Source: Planctomycetota bacterium (lineage in GTDB: Bacteria > Planctomycetota > UBA1135 > GCA-002686595). From it: a stretch of 6,861 bases of DNA. This document shows positions 1-6,861 of the stretch, piece after piece; position 1 is the stretch's first letter, and the number at the start of each line of letters is the position of its first letter. The translations under genes were made by a program, and so were the position numbers. Under the pieces are notes generated by a model that was not told the origin of the DNA, searched no databases, and saw nothing but the letters and a program-made list of their open reading frames with translations. The DNA lies in assembly GCA_027623615.1 (NCBI GenBank), contig JAQBVH010000175.1, forward strand, positions 1 to 6,861. Direction: 5' to 3'.

Positions 1-1392
1 CTCGGACGCCTCGTCCCGACGGTGGTGGGGTGCGCGTTCCTCAGCCTCGTCCCGGGAGCGGGGGGCCTTGGGCTCTGCTTCCTCGCCGCGAACCGGGCGC
101 GGGCGACGCTCCGTGCCCTCCTTCTTCGGCGGAACGTCCACGTCCTTGGCCGGACGGATCATGGCGTTGGGCGAGTCGCCCTCTTCGATGTCGAACGTCA
201 CCTCGCGGCGCAGGGCGGTCCAGCGGCGGCGGTCGGAGGGGGACACGAGGGTGATGGCGACGCCCTTGCGGCCGGCGCGGCCCGTGCGGCCGATGCGGTG
301 GGTGTAGTCGGCCGCGTCGCGCGGAACTCCGAAGTTGACCACGTGGGTCACGTGCACGACGTCGAGGCCACGCGAAGCCACGTCGGTGGCGAGCAGGGCC
401 TTCACGCCCTTCTCGCGGAAGGCGGTCATCACCCGGAAGCGAGCCGACTGGTCGTAGCCGCCGTGGAGCGCCTTGACCGAGAAGCGCTGACGCTCCATGC
501 GTCGCAGCAAACGGTCGACGTCCGTGCGCCGGTCGCAGAAGACCAGGAACACATCGTCCGGGTCCGAGCGATCGATCATGGCCGCGAGCAGGCGCGACTT
601 GTTGTCCTCGTCGACCTGCATCCAGCGCTGGGTGATCGTGTCGACCGTGGAGAGGCCCGATGAGGTCGCGATCTCCGCCGGGTCGGTCGTGTAGGTGCGC
701 GCCAGCTCGAGCAGCTGCGGCGGAAACGTCGCCGAGAACAGCAGCGTCTGCCGGTATTCGTTGCAGGCGTCGAGGATCTTCTTCACGTCGTCGATGAAGC
801 CGATCTCGAGCATCTTGTCCGCCTCGTCGAGGATGGCGAACTCGGTCCACGGGAAGGACAGGAAGCCCTGCCCCATCAGGTCGAGGACTCGGCCGGGCGT
901 GCCGACCACCACCTGGGCGCCGGCCTGCAGCGCGTGCACCTGGGGCGCAAGGGGCTCGCCGCCGACGATCAGGGCCGTGCGCATCTTGCGCGCGGCGCCG
1001 AGGCGCTCGAGCACGTTGTGCACCTGCTCGGCGAGCTCGCGGGTCGGCGACAGGACGAGGCCGAGGACGGTGCGTCGCGCCGGGTCGACCTTCGAGATCA
1101 TCGGCGTGCCAAAGGCGAGGGTCTTGCCCGTCCCGGTCTCCGCCTTCGCGATCACGTCCCTGCCCTCGAGCACCGGGCCGATCGACAGGGCTTGGATCGG
1201 CGTCGGGCGCGAGATCCCCATGTCTGCGATCGCCTTCAACACGTCCGCGTGGATCGGCCAGTGGTCGAACGATTCGATGTCGGGGACTTCTGCAGTCGGC
1301 TGCAGGGGGTCGATCGCGATCGAGGGGCGCCTGTCGCGCCCGGCGCCTCGGCGGGGTCCGCCGCCGCTGCGGCGTCTGGGAGAGGGAGTCAA
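1..1392 (-). CDS. DEAD-box ATP-dependent RNA helicase, C-terminus outside window
   Basis: Cytoplasmic ATP-dependent RNA helicase that unwinds or remodels short RNA duplexes, as in ribosome assembly or mRNA turnover. All core motifs are present, numbering from the chosen start: aromatic F42 and Q-motif GISRPTPIQ (59-67), Walker A AETGTGKT (84-91), PTREL (116-120), TPGR (165-168), DEAD (189-192), SAT (220-222), VFLVFC (281-286), ATDVASRGLD (335-344) and HRIGRTGR (365-372). After about residue 400 the protein becomes an R/E/P-rich charged tail, as in RhlE-like helicases, and it is still open at the left edge (464 codons visible). There is no in-frame ATG before the Q-motif. I chose TTG at 1392 because it keeps F42 and the region before the Q-motif. 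GTG at 1242 would remove them, and no Shine-Dalgarno sequence decides. The frame stays open upstream to about 1821, but that extension reads like non-coding sequence. The family call is very secure, the start is not. Confidence 0.95.
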   Translation of the reverse strand, partial: MTPSPRRRSGGGPRRGAGRDRRPSIAIDPLQPTAEVPDIESFDHWPIHADVLKAIADMGISRPTPIQALSIGPVLEGRDVIAKAETGTGKTLAFGTPMISKVDPARRTVLGLVLSPTRELAEQVHNVLERLGAARKMRTALIVGGEPLAPQVHALQAGAQVVVGTPGRVLDLMGQGFLSFPWTEFAILDEADKMLEIGFIDDVKKILDACNEYRQTLLFSATFPPQLLELARTYTTDPAEIATSSGLSTVDTITQRWMQVDEDNKSRLLAAMIDRSDPDDVFLVFCDRRTDVDRLLRRMERQRFSVKALHGGYDQSARFRVMTAFREKGVKALLATDVASRGLDVVHVTHVVNFGVPRDAADYTHRIGRTGRAGRKGVAITLVSPSDRRRWTALRREVTFDIEEGDSPNAMIRPAKDVDVPPKKEGTERRPRPVRGEEAEPKAPRSRDEAEERAPHHRRDEASE

Positions 1393-1595
1393 GTGGTTGT
1401 TCGCTATCTTCGATGCCAGGAATGGCGCGAATAGAATAGGTGCCTGCCCCCCGCGATGGAGCGGAGCGGGACCAAAACCGGGCGGTTCCCTCGCATGGAA
1501 GACCTTACGGCGGCAACGAAGCGGCGCGGGTCGCGACCCGCGAGGCCTCTTGGGGACGCCTGAGTGGTGGTGCCCTGCGCTGGATACCCTTCCCC

Positions 1596-1811
1596 ATGGC
1601 ACGCACGCGTTGGACGCGGCGACGACGCTGGGGCGCCGTTTCGCTCCTGACCGGGGTGGCTGGCTGCCTGTGCCTCGGCGCGTTGGCGCGCACCCATGCT
1701 CGGGGGATGACTCGTTTCGTGGCGGCGGTCGCCCATGGGGCTGAGCGGCCTGAGGATCTCTGGCAAGGAGTTGGCGCCATGGGTGCCTGGCTCCGGGCTC
1801 ACACGCCGTGA
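1596..1811 (+). CDS. Possible small single-span membrane protein (doubtful)
   Basis: A 71-codon ORF with a plausible membrane-protein shape. The N-terminus is strongly basic (RTRWTRRRRW, residues 3-12), then comes a hydrophobic segment at about 13-31 (GAVSLLTGVAGCLCLGALA), then a short polar tail. That pattern could be an inside-positive anchor or a signal peptide. Against it, there is no Shine-Dalgarno sequence before the ATG, third positions are clearly less G/C-biased than in the sure genes nearby, and the last 14 residues plus the stop are encoded inside the repeat copy at 1767-1877. It is not recognised as any family. An earlier in-frame ATG at 1440 would add an unconvincing low-complexity extension. 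It may be chance coding. Confidence 0.22.
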   Translation: MARTRWTRRRRWGAVSLLTGVAGCLCLGALARTHARGMTRFVAAVAHGAERPEDLWQGVGAMGAWLRAHTP

Positions 1812-1877
1812 GGTATGGCGCCAAGAACAATCACCCACTCCTCCGCTGGAGGCGTAGGCGGCCCCAACGGGAGTGGC
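1767..1877 (-). repeat. Diverged copy C of the multi-hairpin repeat, inverse orientation
   Basis: Read on the plus strand, this segment aligns along its whole length with the reverse complement of the units at 3822-3928 and 3930-4035. Shared blocks, in order, are a ggag...ccatgggtgc...gctccgggct block, a central block ending in ggcgcc, then aagaaca, tcac, cctccgc.ggagg and aggcggccccaacggg. It carries many substitutions and small indels, so it is an old copy. Relative to the minus-strand gene ending at 1925 it lies 3' of the stop, about 47 nt away, in the same orientation that copies A and B have relative to xth. The outer stem can still fold on the plus-strand RNA using U-G wobbles and one bulge. 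Confidence 0.75.
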
Positions 1878-1924
1878 GCGCCCAGGTGGCGGGGTTCTTG
1901 GAGCAGCTCTGTCGACGCTGAGGC

Positions 1925-2917
1925 TCACTCGGCGCGCTGCAGGGTCGTGAGGGCTCGGGGTCGTAGCTCCCCCTCGACCAGCGCCTCCTCGAGGATCGTC
2001 AGGCTGTCCCCGGTCAGCTGGAGGGTCTCGCGCCAGGTCACCTGACCCCCTGCGTCCTCGCGTTCGAACACGGCCTGGCCGTCGCTCGGAGCGCCGAACG
2101 AGCGCAGCAGGCGCGTGTCCTCCTCGGCGACGTGCCAGCTCTCCCACGCGCGGCGCCGGCCGGAGAAGCCGCGCACGGCGAGGCGCTTGTCCCACTCGTC
2201 GCCGCGCTGAACCTCGAGCGAGTCGAGCACCAGGCAGTCCTTGTCGAGGAGCTTGCAGCGCAGGCGCGCTGGTGAAGTCTCCCTGCCCCTGACCTGCTCC
2301 CCGGTCCACTCGCCGAGCATCCCGTCGAGCTTGCGGGCCGACGCGTGGGGGGAGAGCTTGCCCTCCGTCCAGTGCTCGCCGAAGAGCCGGTCCTCGGTCA
2401 TCTCGCTGGCGGCGCGCGTGCGCGTGAACTCCATGATCCAGTCGGTGTGCCACGTCCGTCCACGGTCGCGGGTGGTCGCGCTGTCCCAGCGCACGCTGTC
2501 GGGCAGCGCGTCCGAGAAGCTGTAGCGCTGCGTGACCTCGCCCTCACTGTCGCTCCAGCTCGAGAGGAACTCGCCGCGGCCGTGGCGGAAGGAGCCCTGC
2601 AGCTGCCCGAAGCCGCCGTTGCCGTCCATCGTCCAGAACAGCAAGAGGTCCCAGTGCTCGGCGCTAGGATCCCAGGCGCGCAGGCTGAAGCCGTTCATGA
2701 ACCCGCCCCGGAGCGGCCCGGCCCACTCCTCGAGGATCGCGGCGCCGTCGATCACCGGCGTGATGCGCGCGCGGGTCACGTCTCCGTTCTTCCAGCTCCC
2801 GTCCGCCTGCCAGTCACGGTTCTGGACCAGCCACTCGCCGATCCAGAAGTCGAACTGGCGCTGAGGGTCTGCTGCGGGCGCGGCGACGAGGACGAGGGTC
2901 AGGGCGAGGGCGGACAT
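1925..2917 (-). CDS. Exported protein with two lipocalin-like/DUF1579-like halves
   Basis: A 330-residue protein of unknown function. The start (MSALALTLVLVAAPA) looks like a signal peptide with likely cleavage near residue 15-16, although its n-region has no basic residue. A periplasmic or secreted location is inferred. Residues 22-29 (FDFWIGEW), followed by V..R..P..DG, G.S.R..D....W, G...GQLQGSF and a TRDRGRTWHTDWIMEFTR segment (148-165), match the pattern I associate with DUF1579-type and related small beta-barrel proteins. Residues 198-330 begin with LDGMLGEWTGE and repeat the same layout more loosely, suggesting a tandem pair of domains. The start is supported by AAGGAG (2927-2922) four bases before the ATG. 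A longer open frame upstream runs antisense into xth and is rejected. The gene is divergent from xth and is followed by repeat copy C. The CDS is firm, the family assignment moderate, and no ligand can be named. Confidence 0.85.
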   Translation of the reverse strand: MSALALTLVLVAAPAADPQRQFDFWIGEWLVQNRDWQADGSWKNGDVTRARITPVIDGAAILEEWAGPLRGGFMNGFSLRAWDPSAEHWDLLLFWTMDGNGGFGQLQGSFRHGRGEFLSSWSDSEGEVTQRYSFSDALPDSVRWDSATTRDRGRTWHTDWIMEFTRTRAASEMTEDRLFGEHWTEGKLSPHASARKLDGMLGEWTGEQVRGRETSPARLRCKLLDKDCLVLDSLEVQRGDEWDKRLAVRGFSGRRRAWESWHVAEEDTRLLRSFGAPSDGQAVFEREDAGGQVTWRETLQLTGDSLTILEEALVEGELRPRALTTLQRAE

Positions 2918-3032
2918 GGGGCTCCTTGGGCAACGACAAGCTGTAGGAGATGGGGTTGGCCCGGGGGCCGCAACCCCTGGGGTCCCACGTGGACAGAGGT
3001 TTTTCGCCCGCGCGCCGCTTACTCTCTGCGCG
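2918..3032. promoter_or_regulatory. Divergent promoter region, DUF1579-like gene / xth
   Basis: This 115-bp gap between divergent start codons must hold both promoters. On the minus side AAGGAG (2927-2922) is a good ribosome binding site. On the plus side there is no Shine-Dalgarno sequence before xth. Instead a TAnnnT hexamer (TACTCT, 3020-3025) ends seven bases before the ATG, which would place transcription start at or next to the start codon. TGGACA at 2990-2995 resembles a -35 box but is 24 bases from that hexamer, too far for a standard pair. An inverted repeat at 2952-2977 (ggggttggcc against ggcc-gc-aacccc, 4-base loop, 2-base bulge) could be an operator or just G+C-rich self-complementarity. 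Confidence 0.45.
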
Positions 3033-3821
3033 ATGTCCGAGCTGCGAGTCGCCACCTGGAACGTGAACTCCCTGCGCGCCCGCATGCCGCGCTTCCTGCC
3101 CTGGCTCGAGGCCAAGCGCCCGGAGGTGGTCTGCCTGCAGGAGACCAAGGTCGTCGACGAGCTCTTCCCGCGCGAGGAGATCGAGGACCTCGGGTACGAG
3201 TGCGCGGTCCACGGCCGCAAGACCTACAACGGCGTCGCGATCCTCTCGCGGGTCGGCCTCGAGGATGTCCAGAAGGGTCTGGGCGACGGGGAGGCCGAGG
3301 ACGAGCACCGCGTGATCTCGGCCGACTGCGGCGGCGTGCAGGTCGTGTGCTGCTACGTGGTCAACGGTCAGAAGGTCGGCGCCGAGCGCTACGACTACAA
3401 GCTGCGCTGGTTCGAGCGCCTGACCTCCCGCCTGGAGCGCACGGTCGATACGGCGAACGAGAAGGTGCTCGTCGTGGGGGACTACAACGTGACCTTCGAC
3501 GAGCGCGACATCTGGAACCCGGATCAGTGGCGCGGGAAGATCCTCTGCTCGGAGCCGGAGCGGGCCGCCCTGAACGGATTGATGCAGCGCCTGGACCTGA
3601 CCGACGCCTTCCGCGCCATGCACCCGGACGAGGGCGACCACTACACCTGGTGGGATTTCCGCACCTTCGCCTGGAAGCGCAACCGGGGCCTGCGCATCGA
3701 CCACGTGCTCGCGTCGCAGGTGGCCATGCAGGCCATGACCGGCGTGCACATCGACCGGGAGGCGCGGGACGGTGAGAAGCCCTCGGACCACGCGCCGGTG
3801 ATCGCGGCGCTGGAGGTCTAG
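3033..3821 (+). CDS. xth: Exodeoxyribonuclease III / AP endonuclease (Xth/ExoA family)
   Basis: Mg2+-dependent AP endonuclease and 3'-5' exonuclease/3'-phosphodiesterase acting in base-excision repair in the cytoplasm. It has 262 residues, the usual length for the family. The active-site set is complete: N10 in TWNVNSLRAR, metal-binding E37 in CLQETK, YNGVAILSR (65-73), Y108, D150 and N152 in VVGDYNV, DAFR (191-194), YTWWDFR (204-210), RIDHVLAS (221-228, with D223), and the catalytic pair D252-H253 in PSDHAPV. These match N7, E34, Y109, D151, N153, D229, D258 and H259 of E. coli XthA in order and role. The frame is open to 2916, but the added 39 residues are low-complexity, so the ATG at 3033 directly before SELRVATWN is preferred. 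No Shine-Dalgarno sequence is visible (see the region before it). The stop is immediately followed by repeat copy A. Confidence 0.96.
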   Translation: MSELRVATWNVNSLRARMPRFLPWLEAKRPEVVCLQETKVVDELFPREEIEDLGYECAVHGRKTYNGVAILSRVGLEDVQKGLGDGEAEDEHRVISADCGGVQVVCCYVVNGQKVGAERYDYKLRWFERLTSRLERTVDTANEKVLVVGDYNVTFDERDIWNPDQWRGKILCSEPERAALNGLMQRLDLTDAFRAMHPDEGDHYTWWDFRTFAWKRNRGLRIDHVLASQVAMQAMTGVHIDREARDGEKPSDHAPVIAALEV

Positions 3822-3928
3822 GCGACCCCGTTGGGGCCGCCTACGCCTCCTGCGGAGGCGTGAGTGCTTTTTGGGCGCCACACCTGACGGTGTGGCAGCC
3901 CGGAGCTTGCACCCATGGCGCAAGCTCC
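3822..3928 (+). repeat. Multi-hairpin repeat, copy A (about 107 bp)
   Basis: Begins at the base after the xth stop codon and is about 95% identical by eye to copy B. It consists of a series of inverted repeats: cccc-gtt-gggg (3826-3836); acgcctcc-tgc-ggaggcgt, perfect (3843-3861); gggcgccacacc-tgac-ggtgtggc-a-gccc, 12 bp with one bulged A (3873-3901); and ggagcttgcacc-cat-ggcgcaagctcc, 11 of 12 paired (3902-3928). A short T-run (3868-3872) lies between the second and third stems, so stem plus T-run could act as a terminator for xth. There is no coding content and no terminal target duplication that I can identify. Confidence 0.9.
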
Positions 3929-3929
3929 T

Positions 3930-4035
3930 GCGACCCCGTTGGGGCCGCCTGCACCTCCTGCGGAGGCGTGAGTGTTCTTGGGCGCCACACATGACGGTGT
4001 GGCAGCCCGGAGCTTGCACCCATGGTGCAAGCTCC
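3930..4035 (+). repeat. Multi-hairpin repeat, copy B (106 bp), tandem with copy A
   Basis: Same unit and orientation as copy A, separated from it by one base. Differences from A are a two-base change in the second stem (3951 and 3953), one base fewer in the T-rich spacer (gttctt), one change beside the third loop (3991), and t for c in the last stem, which here makes a perfect 12-bp stem with a cat loop (4009-4035). The second stem carries one A-C mismatch. The copy ends in a C-run (4034-4041) that leads into the upstream region of the lipoprotein gene. Confidence 0.9.
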
Positions 4036-4126
4036 CCCCCCGTCGCAGAGTTTCCAAGATCCCCGGAAACGCTCCCAGGCAGCCCGCGTAGGGCCCCCGT
4101 CCCCGGCCCCCCCAGGAGGAATCCCC
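4036..4126 (+). promoter_or_regulatory. Upstream region and strong RBS of the lipoprotein gene
   Basis: Lies between repeat copy B and the ATG at 4127. It holds a 6-bp inverted repeat, gtttcc-(9)-ggaaac, at 4050-4070, a possible operator or small hairpin. AGGAGGA at 4114-4120, six bases before the ATG, is the strongest Shine-Dalgarno sequence in the window and fixes the start. I see no clear -35/-10 pair. Since the repeat array sits directly upstream, transcription may start inside or read through it. Confidence 0.5.
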
Positions 4127-4519
4127 ATGATCCGCGCTCTCCAGGCACTCCTCGTCCTGCCCCTCGTCTCCAGCTGCATCATCCATGTCGAGGCCGATGG
4201 CCACGACTCCGACCTGGCCTACGCGCTCCACGCCTGGAAGAGCCCCGCCCTGCGCGAGCTCGCCGACGACCTGGACGATGCAGGCTGGGAGATCAAGGAC
4301 ATGGACCGCAAGGGCAACAGGACCTGGAAGCTCGAGCTCGAGAGCCACGACGGTCGCCAGGACGCGACGCTGCGCGTCGAGCTCGGCAACGGCCGCAATT
4401 ACAAGATCCGCCAGCTCGATTTCGACGCGCAGGAGGGCGCCAACCTCGACGCCCAGAACGCCCTGCGCAGCCTGGTCGACCCCGAGGAGATCGAGCTGCT
4501 CGAGATCGAGACGATCTAG
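4127..4519 (+). CDS. Small acidic putative lipoprotein, unknown function
   Basis: A 130-residue protein not recognised as a known family. Residues 1-17 (MIRALQALLVLPLVSSC) form a lipoprotein signal peptide: one basic residue, a hydrophobic core, and a lipobox-like VSSC with C17 as the lipidation site. No aspartate follows C17, so outer-membrane sorting is likely if Lol rules apply. The mature part is acidic and mostly soluble. There is a helical-looking segment at about 37-52 (WKSPALRELADDLDDA), then alternating strand-like stretches at about 53-95 (GWEIKDMD, TWKLELES, ATLRVELG, YKIRQLDFD), and an acidic tail ending EEIELLEIETI. The strand region loosely recalls PepSY-type folds, but that is a guess. 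The start is fixed by AGGAGGA six bases upstream. Third codon positions are strongly G/C, supporting real coding. The gene is flanked by repeats on both sides and converges on uup. Confidence 0.85.
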   Translation: MIRALQALLVLPLVSSCIIHVEADGHDSDLAYALHAWKSPALRELADDLDDAGWEIKDMDRKGNRTWKLELESHDGRQDATLRVELGNGRNYKIRQLDFDAQEGANLDAQNALRSLVDPEEIELLEIETI

Positions 4520-4579
4520 CGAGCCCCGTCGGGGCCCGCTACGCCTCCGCAGAAGGGGTCGGCGGCCCGACGGGGTCGC
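4519..4579 (+). repeat. Partial, rearranged repeat copy D forming a large hairpin
   Basis: Starts on the last base of the lipoprotein stop codon. Its left part (gcgagccccgtcggggcccg, ctacgcctcc) matches the first third of copies A and B with small changes. Its right part (ggcggcccgacggggtcgc, 4561-4579) is the same end module in inverse orientation, so the segment folds on itself: gcgagccccgtcggg (4519-4533) pairs with cccgacggggtcgc (4566-4579) apart from one extra base. The middle and last stems of the full unit are missing. It may be a deletion derivative, or two end modules joined head to head. Confidence 0.7.
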
Positions 4580-4601
4580 CTGGTCCAGCTCAGCTGAGAA
4601 C

Positions 4602-4629
4602 ACGGCCGGTGCCCCCGAGCGCCGGCCGT
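4602..4629. terminator. Convergent terminator-like hairpin between lipoprotein gene and uup
   Basis: The arms acggccggtgc (4602-4612) and gcgccggccgt (4619-4629) pair over 11 positions with one G-T wobble around a 6-base loop. The hairpin sits between the convergent stops at 4519 and 4637, eight bases beyond the uup stop, so it could serve both transcripts. On the plus side the following bases are only moderately T-rich (ttcgtcgtt). On the minus side there is a short tgttct. It is a plausible weak intrinsic terminator, or an mRNA 3'-end stabiliser. Confidence 0.5.
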
Positions 4630-4636
4630 TCGTCGT

Positions 4637-6565
<1,929 letters not shown>

Positions 6566-6861
6566 GGAGGGCGGGGAGTCTACTCGCGGGGAGCAGAGGC
6601 CCGCCGCCGACAACGGGACGGAAGTCGGTCCGAGCCCTGCGGGGGCCCCGGGAGTGCGAGCAGGAGGGGGGAGACGCACGTCGTTCCTGATACGGGGTGT
6701 CGCGAGTTGCCAGCGGCCCCGGCGCGTCTCGGGACGCCGACGAGTTCTCGGAAGCGCCCTGGAATCGGGATCAGCGTCGGGGCCGACCCGTTGGGTGCTC
6801 CGGCTCCTGTGACCGACCGCGCGCCTCGGCCTACCCGGTTGTGGCCTGGCACGCCTTCAAC
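6566..6861. other. Upstream region of uup; no gene seen
   Basis: These 296 bases up to the right edge should hold the uup promoter. TAGACT (minus strand, 6582-6577) fits the TAnnnT pattern eleven bases before the ATG, with no convincing -35. A 5-bp stem gcgtc-tcgg-gacgc lies at 6724-6737 with no T-run. Open frames on both strands translate to low-complexity R/P/S-rich sequence without motifs. I see no tRNA, repeat copy or start of a neighbouring gene. Confidence 0.5.

Larger units (their letters stand above)
1393..1924. other. Gene-poor intergenic region between two minus-strand genes
   Basis: This 532-bp stretch separates the helicase start from the stop of the exported protein gene. It contains one doubtful plus-strand ORF (1596-1811) and a decayed repeat copy (1767-1877). 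Positions 1397-1440 are noticeably more A+T rich than the surroundings and probably hold the helicase promoter. On the minus strand a TATTCT hexamer at 1437-1432 could be a -10 element, but I find no matching -35 at normal spacing. Long open frames cross the region on both strands. Their translations are rich in R, P, A and G with no recognisable domain, as expected by chance in G+C-rich DNA. Confidence 0.6.

Noticed and set aside
41..850. Long minus-strand ORF (269 codons) within the helicase
   Set aside because: Out of frame with the helicase, whose full motif set is in the other minus frame. The translation is arginine/proline-rich with no domain.
695..1744. Long plus-strand ORF antisense to the helicase
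   Set aside because: Shadow of the helicase codon bias on the opposite strand. Low-complexity translation, and it runs on into intergenic sequence.
1404..2453. Minus-strand ORF of 349 codons spanning the exported protein gene and intergenic DNA
   Set aside because: Overlaps a well-supported gene in another frame and crosses repeat copy C. No motifs.
2345..3775. Plus-strand ORF of 476 codons across the divergent region and xth
   Set aside because: Out of frame with the complete Xth active site and low-complexity throughout.
3822..4035. CRISPR array
   Set aside because: Only two units, each longer than a CRISPR repeat and internally structured, with a one-base gap instead of spacers, and no cas genes.
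3902..4035. tRNA or other known structured RNA gene in the hairpin region
   Set aside because: No T-loop (GTTCGA-type) or cloverleaf arrangement. The hairpins are independent stems in series.
2814..4148. Minus-strand ORF of 444 codons antisense to xth and through the repeats
   Set aside because: Shadow of xth extended by repeat units that happen to be open. No recognisable domain.
3822..4579. Insertion sequence or transposon
   Set aside because: No transposase coding sequence and no clear target-site duplication. Only a non-autonomous repeat can be supported.
6580..6852. Minus-strand ORF of 90 codons upstream of uup
   Set aside because: Overlaps the probable uup promoter, has no ribosome binding site, and its translation is low-complexity without motifs.

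Overview
This is a very G+C-rich bacterial window in which the real genes have almost exclusively G or C at third codon positions. A lipobox protein with a residue after the cysteine compatible with outer-membrane sorting suggests a Gram-negative (diderm) cell. The gene set and composition would fit groups such as Planctomycetota or Myxococcota, but nothing here fixes the phylum. No transposase, integrase, phage gene, tRNA, rRNA or CRISPR array is visible.

Layout. Positions 1-1392 (minus) hold a DEAD-box RNA helicase whose C-terminal tail runs off the left edge. Positions 1393-1924 are a mostly non-coding stretch with one doubtful small membrane-protein ORF and a decayed copy of a structured repeat. 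Positions 1925-2917 (minus) encode an exported protein with two lipocalin-like/DUF1579-like halves. It is divergent from 3033-3821 (plus), an exodeoxyribonuclease III-type AP endonuclease. Two tandem copies of a roughly 107-bp multi-hairpin repeat follow that stop codon directly (3822-4035). Positions 4127-4519 (plus) encode a small acidic putative lipoprotein of unknown function, followed at once by a partial, rearranged repeat copy (4519-4579) and a convergent terminator-like hairpin (4602-4629). Positions 4637-6565 (minus) encode an Uup-type ABC-F ATPase. Positions 6566-6861 show no gene.

Function. The genes look like independent single-gene units rather than one pathway: RNA remodelling (helicase), DNA base-excision repair (Xth), ribosome/translation or DNA-intermediate quality control (Uup), and two envelope proteins. 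None forms an obvious operon with a neighbour.

The feature ordinary gene annotation does not explain is the repeat family. It has four copies or partial copies, is rich in inverted repeats, and lies just downstream of three of the four complete genes in the window. It resembles REP/BIME-like intergenic elements in style, but I do not recognise this specific family. I see no convincing new protein-based system here.
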